Origin: Mucilaginibacter aquatilis
GTDB lineage: Bacteria > Bacteroidota > Bacteroidia > Sphingobacteriales > Sphingobacteriaceae
Direction of reading: 5' to 3'
DNA length: 64,000 nucleotides
NCBI RefSeq assembly: GCF_009755275.1
Contig: NZ_WQLA01000002.1
Coordinates: 248,001-312,000, forward strand
Positions 35,395 through 44,368 of this stretch are shown here, one piece after another (within the stretch, counting starts at the first letter, position 1; each line of letters opens with the position of its first letter). Below the pieces are notes generated by a model. That model was not told where the DNA came from. It saw only the letters and a list, made by a program, of their open reading frames with translations, and did no database searches. A program made the position numbers and the translations under genes.

Positions 35395-37148
35395 AAATAA
35401 AAACCAAACTCCGCATAGGCTTCGGCTTCCTATTTGCCGTTGTACTGTTTTTTGGAGCGCTGTCTTTGTTTTATATTAACGAGATAGCTAAAAGCTCACG
35501 CGTAATACTAAAAGATAATTATGAAAGCCTTAGGTATGTACGTGAAATGCGGAAGATTTTGGATGCAAACGTATTTCCTCTGCAACAAAAAGAAATTGAT
35601 GCATTTAAAACTCATCTTACAAAAGAAGAAGCCAATATTACCGAACCAGGCGAAAAGCATGCAGTAAAAAAGTTAACGCAGGCTTTTGTAATACTAGGAA
35701 CACCTGGTAAGCCAGCTCAAAACTATGTTGATGCTTTAATGCAGGTACGCTCGGTTTTGCTTGAAATTGAGGATGTGAATATGCAGGCTATTGTGAAGAA
35801 AAACGATGCTGCACAGGCTTCCGTTAAAAAGACTTCGCTGTTGTTGGGTTTGGCAGGTACTTTTACCTTTTTAGTGCTATTTAGTTTCAGCGTTAACTTC
35901 CCTACGTTTATATCTGAGCCATTGAGAAAGCTGCAGGAAGGTATTGCTGAAATAAGCAGACAAAATTACAGCGCCCGACTTGATTTGCCTCAAAACGATG
36001 AGTTTGCAGAAGTTGCCAGTGCCTTCAACAGCATGGCAACGCGGCTTAAAGAATGGGAAAACAGCAATTTGGCCAATGTACTATCTGACAAAAGGCGCAT
36101 AGAAGCCATTATTGAACAAATGACCGATGCCATAATAGGTATTGACGAAAAACGGGAAGTACTATTTCTTAATTCATCTGCCAAAGACATCTTAAACTTA
36201 GGCAGTAAACAGCCCGAAGGAGAGAATATTGATGATTTAAGTAAGGGCAATGATTTGCTAAAGAGCATTGTAGAGCAGCATGCAGACGGGAAGACGTTTA
36301 AGATTGTAGTTGACGGCAAGGAGTCGCACTTCAGGCTTGAAACAAGAGAGATTAGTGTGCCGAACATGAATCTGCAATCATCAGAAGCATTAGCAGTTGC
36401 CAGTAAACCTGCCGGTAAAGTTTACATACTCGAAAACATCACAGAGTTTAAAGAACGCGACCTAGCTAAAACCAACTTTATTGCTACCATATCACATGAG
36501 CTTAAAACACCAATATCATCAATAAAAATGAGCCTTAAGCTGTTGAATGATGAGCGCGTTGGAAAGCTGAATACCGAGCAGCAACAATTAATGGAACATA
36601 TTGGCGAAGACAGCGCACGGTTACTTAAAATTACCAGCGAGCTGTTAGAGCTTTCACAAGTGGAAACAGGAAATATACAACTGAACTATGTACCGGCTAA
36701 GCCAATTCAAATTGTAAACTATGCAGTTGATGCTGTAAAGTTTCAGGCCGGGCAAAAACAGGTTGAAATTGAAGTAAAAAGCGATGCTGATATGCCTAAG
36801 GTGCAGGTTGATGTTGAAAAGACGGCATGGGTACTTGTCAATTTCCTTTCTAACGCACTCCGCTATAGTTCCGAAAAATCGAAGGTTGTTATTGAGTTGA
36901 AGAAATATGCAGGCAGGGTTGAGTTTTCGGTAAAGGATTTTGGTAAAGGTATTGATGAGCAATTTCAAAAGCGATTGTTTGACCGCTACTTTCAGGTTCC
37001 AACCGATGGGCAAAACAAGTCGGGGTCGGGGCTTGGGCTGGCCATTTCAAAAGATTTTATTGAAGTGCAGCAGGGAAAAATAGGTTTGGAAAGTGCCTTA
37101 GGCGAAGGGAGCAGGTTCTTTTTTATTCTTCCGGCTGTTGAGGCATAA
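35391..37148 (+). CDS. sensor histidine kinase (HAMP-PAS-HisKA-HATPase)
   Basis: Membrane kinase of 585 residues. Helices at about 9-30 and 146-168 bracket a periplasmic domain. HAMP follows (about 175-225), then PAS (about 235-340). HisKA carries the phospho-acceptor His369 in SHELKTP. The ATPase domain shows NFLSNALRYS, DFGKGI and GSGLGLAISKDF. The start overlaps the KdpD-half gene by 4 bases, so coupling is strong. No response-regulator gene of KdpE type follows; the next gene is an ECF sigma behind a terminator. Confidence 0.93.
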   Translation: MKIKTKLRIGFGFLFAVVLFFGALSLFYINEIAKSSRVILKDNYESLRYVREMRKILDANVFPLQQKEIDAFKTHLTKEEANITEPGEKHAVKKLTQAFVILGTPGKPAQNYVDALMQVRSVLLEIEDVNMQAIVKKNDAAQASVKKTSLLLGLAGTFTFLVLFSFSVNFPTFISEPLRKLQEGIAEISRQNYSARLDLPQNDEFAEVASAFNSMATRLKEWENSNLANVLSDKRRIEAIIEQMTDAIIGIDEKREVLFLNSSAKDILNLGSKQPEGENIDDLSKGNDLLKSIVEQHADGKTFKIVVDGKESHFRLETREISVPNMNLQSSEALAVASKPAGKVYILENITEFKERDLAKTNFIATISHELKTPISSIKMSLKLLNDERVGKLNTEQQQLMEHIGEDSARLLKITSELLELSQVETGNIQLNYVPAKPIQIVNYAVDAVKFQAGQKQVEIEVKSDADMPKVQVDVEKTAWVLVNFLSNALRYSSEKSKVVIELKKYAGRVEFSVKDFGKGIDEQFQKRLFDRYFQVPTDGQNKSGSGLGLAISKDFIEVQQGKIGLESALGEGSRFFFILPAVEA

Positions 37149-37177
37149 AGTACAGCCTCCTTATAAGTATTTATAAT

Positions 37178-37209
37178 AAAACCGCCGGCAACGCTTTGCT
37201 GGCGGTTTT
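37178..37209 (+). terminator. intrinsic terminator
   Basis: Stem AAAACCGCC (37178-37186) / GGCGGTTTT (37201-37209), with further GCAA/TTGC pairing inside the loop. It closes the kdp sensor unit. Confidence 0.85.
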
Positions 37210-37406
37210 GCTTTCACAAATACTTTAACATTATAGTATTGCAATTAGTGGCGCTTTATTGCACAATTGATGGTTAAGGCACTCTCTTGTTAACAGGTTT
37301 CTAATTTTTAACGCAAAATACATATCTTAGCTAATTAGCTGCGGATGTTAATCTGCATGCAGGTTAGTTAACAAAGTCTGTTTTAATCTTCATTATTGGC
37401 GTTGGT

Positions 37407-37988
37407 TTGGAAGCCGGGCATGAGCAAGTTATACGGTTATTAAAGGAAGGAGACACTGCTGCTTTTGGTCAGATTTATGATCAATACAGTGGAATGCTGC
37501 TGGCTAAAATATTGCGTATGGTGAAAGATACCAGTGCCGCTGAAGAGCTTTTGCAAGACGTTTTTTTAAAAGTTTGGAGTAACAAGGAGAAAATAGACTC
37601 CAATCAATCTTTTAAACCCTGGTTATATGCAATTGCCATAAACGGGGTGTATGATTACTACCGCAAGCTATCTCGTGATACCCGTTTACAGGAGGAAATG
37701 ATAAATCGCTTCGAAGAGTTTTACAATTCCGCAGAAGATGACAGCATTTTTGAAAAAAGGCGCGAGCTTTTAGATCAGGCACTTCAAAAACTGCCTTCAC
37801 AGCGCCTTGCTGTGTTCAAACTTTGCCGTATTGAAGGCAAAAGTTACCAGGAAGCTGCTTTAGAGTTGGGCATAAGTGCATCAACTGTAAGTAATCAGCT
37901 TGTTCAGGCTACAAAAACTATCAAAGAATACATCTTTAACTCAAAAACACTGATGTTCCTGCTTATATCGTGGGTAATTAAAACATAA
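37407..37988 (+). CDS. ECF-type RNA polymerase sigma factor
   Basis: Region 2 at about residues 12-85 (EGDTAAFGQIYDQYSGMLL, AEELLQDVFLKVWSNK, FKPWLYAIAIN). Region 4 at about 120-170 (LPSQRLAVFKLCRIEGKSYQEAALELGIS), giving promoter recognition. A short hydrophobic C-terminal tail (about 178-192) is common in Bacteroidota ECF sigmas paired with FecR. The start is a TTG at 37407: the nearby ATG is out of frame and no ATG is available upstream before a stop. Eighty-five bases separate it from the fecR-like gene. Likely target: the SusCD operon downstream. Confidence 0.93.
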   Translation: MEAGHEQVIRLLKEGDTAAFGQIYDQYSGMLLAKILRMVKDTSAAEELLQDVFLKVWSNKEKIDSNQSFKPWLYAIAINGVYDYYRKLSRDTRLQEEMINRFEEFYNSAEDDSIFEKRRELLDQALQKLPSQRLAVFKLCRIEGKSYQEAALELGISASTVSNQLVQATKTIKEYIFNSKTLMFLLISWVIKT

Positions 37989-38073
37989 AAACAAAATTGT
38001 TTTAAAATTTTTTAAAAAAATCTTGCGATGGAATAGTGTGTTTTTTGATTCTGTGCGTATTAGCAAGTGATTT

Positions 38074-39234
38074 ATGAGTAAAGCGGAAAATATAGGGCAG
38101 GTTTATCAGCGATTTTTACAAAACGAAGCAACCCGTAGCGAGCTTCAGCAACTTTTTGATTTTATTGATAAAAGTACTGAACAAGAGCTAAAGGATCTGC
38201 TTGGTTCTGCTATTGGTGAAAGTATTAAAGAGGACGCTGCCCTGCAACATATTGCTTTACTCAAAAATGTACGCTCACGGGTAATGCATTTTGCCGGTAC
38301 TGACACAGCTCCTGTTATTGAACTTAAGCCTCGCAAGCGCACTATATGGTACGCAGCGGCCAGTGTTGCACTTGTTGCCGGTATAGCAGGTTTGTTGTTG
38401 CTTAATAAAACCAAAACAGCACAACATTCAACTGATATTATGCCTGGCGGAAATATTGCCATGCTTACCATTGGAGGTAATGATACCCTTAATTTGCAAA
38501 ACGGTACAGCTAGCGGTATAATTAACAAAACGGCCGGTGTAACCATCAGTAAAACCAGCAATGGTACAATTACCTATACCGCCTATGGTAATGATACGGT
38601 TGCGCTCAATAAAACCAATACTTTAATTACCCCACGCGGCGGTCAATATCATGTACGCCTTAGCGACGGCACCGAAGTGCTGCTAAATTCCGAATCGAGG
38701 CTGGAGTTTCCGGTTGGTTTTACCGGTAATGAGCGCAAGGTGGTGCTTAGCGGCGAAGCGTATTTTGAAGTTGCCAAGAATAAGTCAAAGCCGTTTATTG
38801 TTTCTACAGGCAAGCAGGAGGTTGAGGTTTTGGGTACCAAATTTAACGTCAGCAATTTTGCCGAAGATGAAGGCACCATAACCACGCTTAATGAAGGCAG
38901 CGTAAAAGTAACAGGTGCCGGAGCAACTACCGTTTTAAAACCCGGTCAGCAAAGCCATGCCACTGCGGCCGGCATTACCGTTGCCGATGTTGACGCTGAT
39001 TTATACAGCGCCTGGAAAGGCGGCGAATTTGTATTTGAAGACGCTTCTTTGGATTTAATAATACACAAACTGTCAAGGTGGTATAACTTTGAAATAGATT
39101 ACAGTAAACTTCCCACTAAAAAATTATATATGAGAATCAGCCGGCAGGTTAACCTATCGGAGGTACTGGGCATGATTACAACAACAAGCGGCATTAAGTT
39201 CAGGATTGATGAAAGGAGGGTTACGGTTATGTAG
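38074..39234 (+). CDS. FecR-family anti-sigma factor
   Basis: Inner-membrane anti-sigma of 386 residues. A cytoplasmic N-terminal part (about 1-85) would bind the sigma. One membrane helix lies at about 90-110. The periplasmic FecR domain (about 185-285) has RGGQYHVRLSDGTEVLLNSESRL (read in part) and GEAYFEVAKNKSKPFIV. A DUF4974-like C-terminal domain (about 315-385) is expected to contact the signalling domain of the TonB-dependent receptor. Sits between the sigma gene and the STN-bearing susC-like gene, the classical arrangement for trans-envelope signalling. Confidence 0.95.
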   Translation: MSKAENIGQVYQRFLQNEATRSELQQLFDFIDKSTEQELKDLLGSAIGESIKEDAALQHIALLKNVRSRVMHFAGTDTAPVIELKPRKRTIWYAAASVALVAGIAGLLLLNKTKTAQHSTDIMPGGNIAMLTIGGNDTLNLQNGTASGIINKTAGVTISKTSNGTITYTAYGNDTVALNKTNTLITPRGGQYHVRLSDGTEVLLNSESRLEFPVGFTGNERKVVLSGEAYFEVAKNKSKPFIVSTGKQEVEVLGTKFNVSNFAEDEGTITTLNEGSVKVTGAGATTVLKPGQQSHATAAGITVADVDADLYSAWKGGEFVFEDASLDLIIHKLSRWYNFEIDYSKLPTKKLYMRISRQVNLSEVLGMITTTSGIKFRIDERRVTVM

Positions 39235-39294
39235 CACCTGCAACTTAATACAATTTTACTCTCCTTTACACTATTAACATCCTAATTAAAACTA

Positions 39295-42200
39295 ATGATT
39301 TTTTTTACCCAAAAGCATCGGGGTGCACCCTTCCTATGCCCCGCCAAAAGTAAATTCAGCGTACTTCTCCTGTGCTTCGGAGTCCTGTTTTCGTTACAGG
39401 TATTTGCACAAAAAATCAGCGTTGATTACAAAAACGTACCATTTGCAAAAGCAATAGCCGATTTTTCAAAGAAAAGCGGTTACCAGTTTGTTTACGATGC
39501 AGCCTTTTTGAAAAGTGCATCGCCGGTAACATTAACAGCAAGCAACGCTAATTTTAGCGAGCTGGTACCACGCCTTTTTGCAGGCCAGCCTTTTACTTAC
39601 GAAGTCAATAAAAAAATTATCATCATTAAGGCCCGCCCGCAACTGGTTAACCCCATACAGGTAAGCGGTAAGGTTATTGATACATTAGGTATGCCTTTGC
39701 CAGGCATTGATGTACAGGTTAAAGGTGAAACAGCAATTACTAAAACGGCTAATAACGGTACATTCACTATTCTGTCTTTTACCGCTAACCCAGTAATCGT
39801 TACCCGCAGTATGGGTTACACTTTAAAGGAAACGCCACTTGCCAACGTAAAATCGGCTGATTTAATCAGTATTGTAATGATTGCGAGCAACGCCAACCTT
39901 AAAGAAGTAGTTGTTACCGGTTACCAGACACTTTTAAAAGAGCGCACTACTGCGGCTGTTGTTAAAATAGATTCGGCAACGTTAAACCAGCAGCTCAACC
40001 CCAGTTTAGCTTCTGCGTTGGAAGGCAGGGTTGCAGGTTTACGCTTTAGCCCCGGCAGTAATGATTTAGAGTTACGCGGACCGGCTACATTTCAGTCGTT
40101 GACCATTGGTACTTACCCATTAGTGGTAATTGATGGTTTACCAACCAACTTGCGTATTGAAGAAGTTAACCCTTATGACATTGCATCAGTCTATGTTTTA
40201 AAGGATGCTGCGGCATCCTCCATATACGGTTCAAAATCAGCCAACGGCGTAATTGTATTAACCACGAAGTCAGGTGCAAAAGGCAGCGTTAGCATTAACG
40301 CCAATGCCGATTATTTTGTAACCACCAAACCTGATCTGGATAAAATGCATTATGCCAGTACCAGCCAGATCATTGACTACGAAACCGCTAAATACAAGAG
40401 CGAATTACTAAATTTTGCCAATCCGGCAACCATGTTCGCTTCATATGGCGATGTAGGTGTTGGTAATATCAAATACTATTCGCCATTATACCAGCTTTAC
40501 CGCTCACAGTCTGAAGGTAAACTTACTGCTGACCAGGTAAATAATACTTTGAACAGTTGGCGTAACAACGACTATATCAGAGATTACGCCAATAACGTTT
40601 GGCAAAATGAGACACGCAATCGCTATAATTTGTCATTAAGCTCGGGTTCGGCCAAAAGCAACACATTTGTGTCTTTAAATTATGATGAAAGTGCCATGCG
40701 AATAAAACACAACAATAGCAAGGCGCTCACCATGTATTTAAAAAACACATTTGATTTTAATAAATGGCTAACGGCATCTGTAGGCTTAAATGGCAGGTAC
40801 ACCAATTCAAATGCTACTGATAACACTTTTAGTAACTATGATTTACAAGAGCGTTATGCGCGCATTGTTGATGAAAACGGAAATCTTGTTTATTCGGATT
40901 ATGCCAATGTTAACGACGGCTTTTCGGGCGGTGGTGCCATTAACGGTCAGGTAGCATCAAGGCTTTCAACCAGCCCCGATTTTAAATCATTCAGGTTTAA
41001 CGTTTTAAACGAACTGCGAAATGGTATTACCGACACCAAGGCATATAACTTGCGTGCCTTTACCAGTTTACGTGCCAAGTTACTGAAAGGACTTAATTAT
41101 GAAATTTCGTTCCAGTATGAAACCAGTAACACCAACCGTGAGCAGTTTTACGATCAGGAATCGTACAAAATGCGCTTTTTGTATAACGTAATGACTACGT
41201 TTAATACTGCCACTAATAAGTTCGAACACAATGTAATCTCAAACGGCGGTCGTTTATCACAACAAAACGCACGTTCGTACAATTACACTTTCAGGCAGCA
41301 ACTTAACTTCGACCGTACATTTAAAACCGGTAATTTAAATCATAACATAGTTGCTATTGGTGGTTTTGAGGCCCGTCAAAATGAAAGCCCGCTGTTTTTA
41401 TCTGATGTGAGGTACAGTTATGATCCTCAACTGCTTTCGTCGCAGCCTATGGATTTTAAGAGCTTGAGCACAACCGGTATTACCAGCTATTTATATGGAC
41501 GCCGTACTATGAGCGGTAACAATGCTTCGCTCGAAAATCCATTGAACCGTTACGTATCAATTTACGGCAACGCCGCTTATACTTTAAATGATAAGTATAA
41601 CCTTACCGGTAGCGTGCGTGTAGATCAGGCAAGTTTCTTTGGTTTAGATCCTGAGTATCGCTGGAAGCCCATATGGTCTGTAGGTGGTGGCTGGAACGTA
41701 AGCAATGAGGAATTTATGAAAGATGCTGATTGGATTGATTATTTGAAAACCCGTGTAACTTATGGTATCAATGGTAACTCCGATTTAACGTCGTCGCCTT
41801 ACGCAACCGCTACTTATAAAAATGATGTGTTGTATCCGGCATTGATTTATACTAACATTTCGGCGTTCCCCAACCCTAAATTAAGATGGGAAAAAGTAAC
41901 GACCACCAACCTTGGTTTCGATTTTTCGATGTTCAAAAACCTGCTGAAAGGTACCCTTGACCTGTATAACCGTTACAGTTCGGATCTGTTAACCAATAAT
42001 GACCTGGACCCAACCGTAGGTTTAAAAACACGTGTTATTAATAACGGTAACATGCGCAACCGGGGTATTGAGGTAAGCTTGAGTTCGGACTGGTTTAAAC
42101 ACAAGGGTCTTACATTAGGCTCAACCATTGTATATGCCTATAATAAGAATACTATTATAGATGTTAACTACAGCACTACCAGTGCGTTCAGCTATATCTC

Positions 42201-42900
42201 TGCTCCAACAAACTTCTATTTTGCCAATACATCGTTTCAAACTATGTATGCTTATAAATACGGCGGTACGGTTAATGGTTACCCTTATTTCTTAGACCAA
42301 AACGGCAACCCCAACGTAACCTTCGATGCAAACGGTACGCCAACCAGCGTAGTATCTATCAATTCACCTGCGGCATTGGTACCAGTTGGTAAATTATTAC
42401 CAACCTTCAATGGTTCATTTTCTCAGCGTATAGTGTACAAAAATTTACAGTTAAATATGCTGTTTGTGTACTCGGGCGGTAATAACCTGCGTAAAGAGGT
42501 AGTTCCTTTATCGGCAATTGCTTCAAACACTTACAACGAAGGTATTGGGCAATTATACACTAACGGTTTTACCGATATGCCACGCTTATACTTCGAGTAT
42601 CCTAATGCCATCAAAAATTATGCAAGTACGCTAAGTGATCTTTGGCGCTACGGCGATAATCAGATTTTAAGTGCCGATTACATCAAACTACGTAATATAT
42701 CGCTATCATATACTGTTCATGCAAATTTTTTAAAACGTATACACATGACTAATCTGCGCTTAACAGCACAAGCCAACAACCTGTGGTATTGGAGCAAAGC
42801 AGGTAATGATATTGATCCTGAAGCATACAGCCTCAACAGCGGCACCCGCAGTTTAACAATTCCTAAATCGTTTTTATTTGGTTTAAGTGTCGGATTTTAA
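39295..42900 (+). CDS. SusC/RagA-family TonB-dependent transporter with STN domain
   Basis: Outer-membrane active transporter of 1201 residues. Signal peptide to about residue 40 (FSLQVFAQ). The STN domain (about 43-100; ISVDYKNVPFAKAIADFSKKSG) signals to FecR. A carboxypeptidase-regulatory-like domain follows (about 120-195; VSGKVIDTLGMPLPGI). The plug domain (about 205-330) has EVVVTGYQ, EGRVAGLRFSPGS and YVLKDAAASSIYGSKSANGVI. The remainder is barrel strands to a terminal Phe (SVGF). It forms a bucket-lid pair with the SusD protein that follows 2 bases later. The ligand cannot be read from sequence. Confidence 0.95.
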   Translation: MIFFTQKHRGAPFLCPAKSKFSVLLLCFGVLFSLQVFAQKISVDYKNVPFAKAIADFSKKSGYQFVYDAAFLKSASPVTLTASNANFSELVPRLFAGQPFTYEVNKKIIIIKARPQLVNPIQVSGKVIDTLGMPLPGIDVQVKGETAITKTANNGTFTILSFTANPVIVTRSMGYTLKETPLANVKSADLISIVMIASNANLKEVVVTGYQTLLKERTTAAVVKIDSATLNQQLNPSLASALEGRVAGLRFSPGSNDLELRGPATFQSLTIGTYPLVVIDGLPTNLRIEEVNPYDIASVYVLKDAAASSIYGSKSANGVIVLTTKSGAKGSVSINANADYFVTTKPDLDKMHYASTSQIIDYETAKYKSELLNFANPATMFASYGDVGVGNIKYYSPLYQLYRSQSEGKLTADQVNNTLNSWRNNDYIRDYANNVWQNETRNRYNLSLSSGSAKSNTFVSLNYDESAMRIKHNNSKALTMYLKNTFDFNKWLTASVGLNGRYTNSNATDNTFSNYDLQERYARIVDENGNLVYSDYANVNDGFSGGGAINGQVASRLSTSPDFKSFRFNVLNELRNGITDTKAYNLRAFTSLRAKLLKGLNYEISFQYETSNTNREQFYDQESYKMRFLYNVMTTFNTATNKFEHNVISNGGRLSQQNARSYNYTFRQQLNFDRTFKTGNLNHNIVAIGGFEARQNESPLFLSDVRYSYDPQLLSSQPMDFKSLSTTGITSYLYGRRTMSGNNASLENPLNRYVSIYGNAAYTLNDKYNLTGSVRVDQASFFGLDPEYRWKPIWSVGGGWNVSNEEFMKDADWIDYLKTRVTYGINGNSDLTSSPYATATYKNDVLYPALIYTNISAFPNPKLRWEKVTTTNLGFDFSMFKNLLKGTLDLYNRYSSDLLTNNDLDPTVGLKTRVINNGNMRNRGIEVSLSSDWFKHKGLTLGSTIVYAYNKNTIIDVNYSTTSAFSYISAPTNFYFANTSFQTMYAYKYGGTVNGYPYFLDQNGNPNVTFDANGTPTSVVSINSPAALVPVGKLLPTFNGSFSQRIVYKNLQLNMLFVYSGGNNLRKEVVPLSAIASNTYNEGIGQLYTNGFTDMPRLYFEYPNAIKNYASTLSDLWRYGDNQILSADYIKLRNISLSYTVHANFLKRIHMTNLRLTAQANNLWYWSKAGNDIDPEAYSLNSGTRSLTIPKSFLFGLSVGF

Positions 42901-42914
42901 TAATGCAGATTATC

Positions 42915-44348
42915 ATGAAATTAAAAACATACATAACGCTTGCTTTCATTAGTTTATTTACCCTGCCTGCATGCAATAAATATTTGGATGTAGTGCCAAA
43001 GGCCAAAACAGTAATAGCATCAACCGAAGATTACTATAAGCTTGTTTCTTTCTCTGCAAGGGGATATTACACCGGTAACTTTACCTATCTGTCTGATGAT
43101 TTTTGGATAAGGGAATCGTATGTAATTGGTTTGCCAAAAAACATGGACATCATCAATTTTACTTTTGATGAGCAAGCCAACCGTCCCGATTATCTAACCT
43201 CAAGCAGCTATTATAACCAGATCTATGCTTACATAAACCGCTGGAATATGGTACTGACGTTGATCGACGATACCAATGGCGATGCGTCTATGAAAACCCT
43301 TGCCAAAGCCGAAGCCAAGGTTTTGAGAGCCTTTGATTATTTCATGCTCATTAACGTTTACTCAAAATCATACGACCCGGCAACGGCAGCAACCGATGGC
43401 GGCGTAATCATCATGGATAAATATGATTTAGAGGCTAAAAAAGCAAAGTCGAGCGTAGAAGAGGTTTATAAATTTATACAAAAAGACCTTGATGAGGCCT
43501 TGCCTTATTTGCAGGAAAAGCCTTTGGATGTATACCATCCATCGCTGGCATTTGCTTATGCTTTAAAAACAAAAGTGCATTTGTTTAAGCGCGAGTATGC
43601 CCAGGCTAAAGCTGCTGCTCAAAAATCGTTAGGTTATAACGGACAAATATTTGATTTGGTTAAATATACAGCCCAGGGTGGTCCAAACGTTTTATCGGTT
43701 CCGGCTGCTGATAACCCTGAGGTACTTAGTTATGCTTATGTAAGTGGGGTAACCGAAATGAACTTTGCCTACACAAATTTGATGAGTCCTGAACTTAAAA
43801 GTCTGTTTAACACTACCGATTCCCGTTACAATCTATTCTTTACCAGTGGTCCGAACGCCAATATTGATGCAGGTTCAGGTACTGCTTACTGGAATGTGCC
43901 TTATACAAAGTTTTTTTACCCTACAGTAGGCATGAAAACTACCGAGGTTTACTTAATGCTGGCCGAAATATATGCCCGTGAAGGTAATTACACCGAGGCC
44001 ATGAACATTATTAACAATTTGCGTTCAAAACGTATAACCAACCCTGCCCAGGCGCAACTTGCGGTGCCAGCCACCACAAAAGCCACCATGGATATTATTA
44101 TACAGGAGCGCCGTAAGGAGTTAATGTTTGGTGTTAACCGATTCTTCGATCTTAAGCGCTTTAACCTTGAGCCCGATTATGCTAAAACCCTGGTGCACAC
44201 ATTCCCTATTGTAAACAAAACGGTACCGCAGGTTACTTACACCCTCAAGCCAAACTCGCGTATGTACATCATTCCGTTTGCGCAGGATGTGCTTAAGCTT
44301 AACCCGTTGCTTACTTTAAATACTAACGAAACTATCCCATTCAGATAA
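42915..44348 (+). CDS. SusD/RagB-family outer-membrane lipoprotein
   Basis: Surface lid of the SusC-like transporter. Start placed at 42915, which gives a lipoprotein signal peptide with lipobox LPAC (Cys about 20) followed by NKYLDVVPK, the standard SusD start. Helical TPR-like parts lie at about residues 85-130 and 180-230. The C-terminal region has EVYLMLAEIYAREGNY and IIQERRKELMFGVNRFFDLKRF, the most conserved SusD block. The in-frame ATG at 42903 adds four residues. Confidence 0.95.
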   Translation: MKLKTYITLAFISLFTLPACNKYLDVVPKAKTVIASTEDYYKLVSFSARGYYTGNFTYLSDDFWIRESYVIGLPKNMDIINFTFDEQANRPDYLTSSSYYNQIYAYINRWNMVLTLIDDTNGDASMKTLAKAEAKVLRAFDYFMLINVYSKSYDPATAATDGGVIIMDKYDLEAKKAKSSVEEVYKFIQKDLDEALPYLQEKPLDVYHPSLAFAYALKTKVHLFKREYAQAKAAAQKSLGYNGQIFDLVKYTAQGGPNVLSVPAADNPEVLSYAYVSGVTEMNFAYTNLMSPELKSLFNTTDSRYNLFFTSGPNANIDAGSGTAYWNVPYTKFFYPTVGMKTTEVYLMLAEIYAREGNYTEAMNIINNLRSKRITNPAQAQLAVPATTKATMDIIIQERRKELMFGVNRFFDLKRFNLEPDYAKTLVHTFPIVNKTVPQVTYTLKPNSRMYIIPFAQDVLKLNPLLTLNTNETIPFR

Positions 44349-44368
44349 GTAATCCATTATAATATTAT

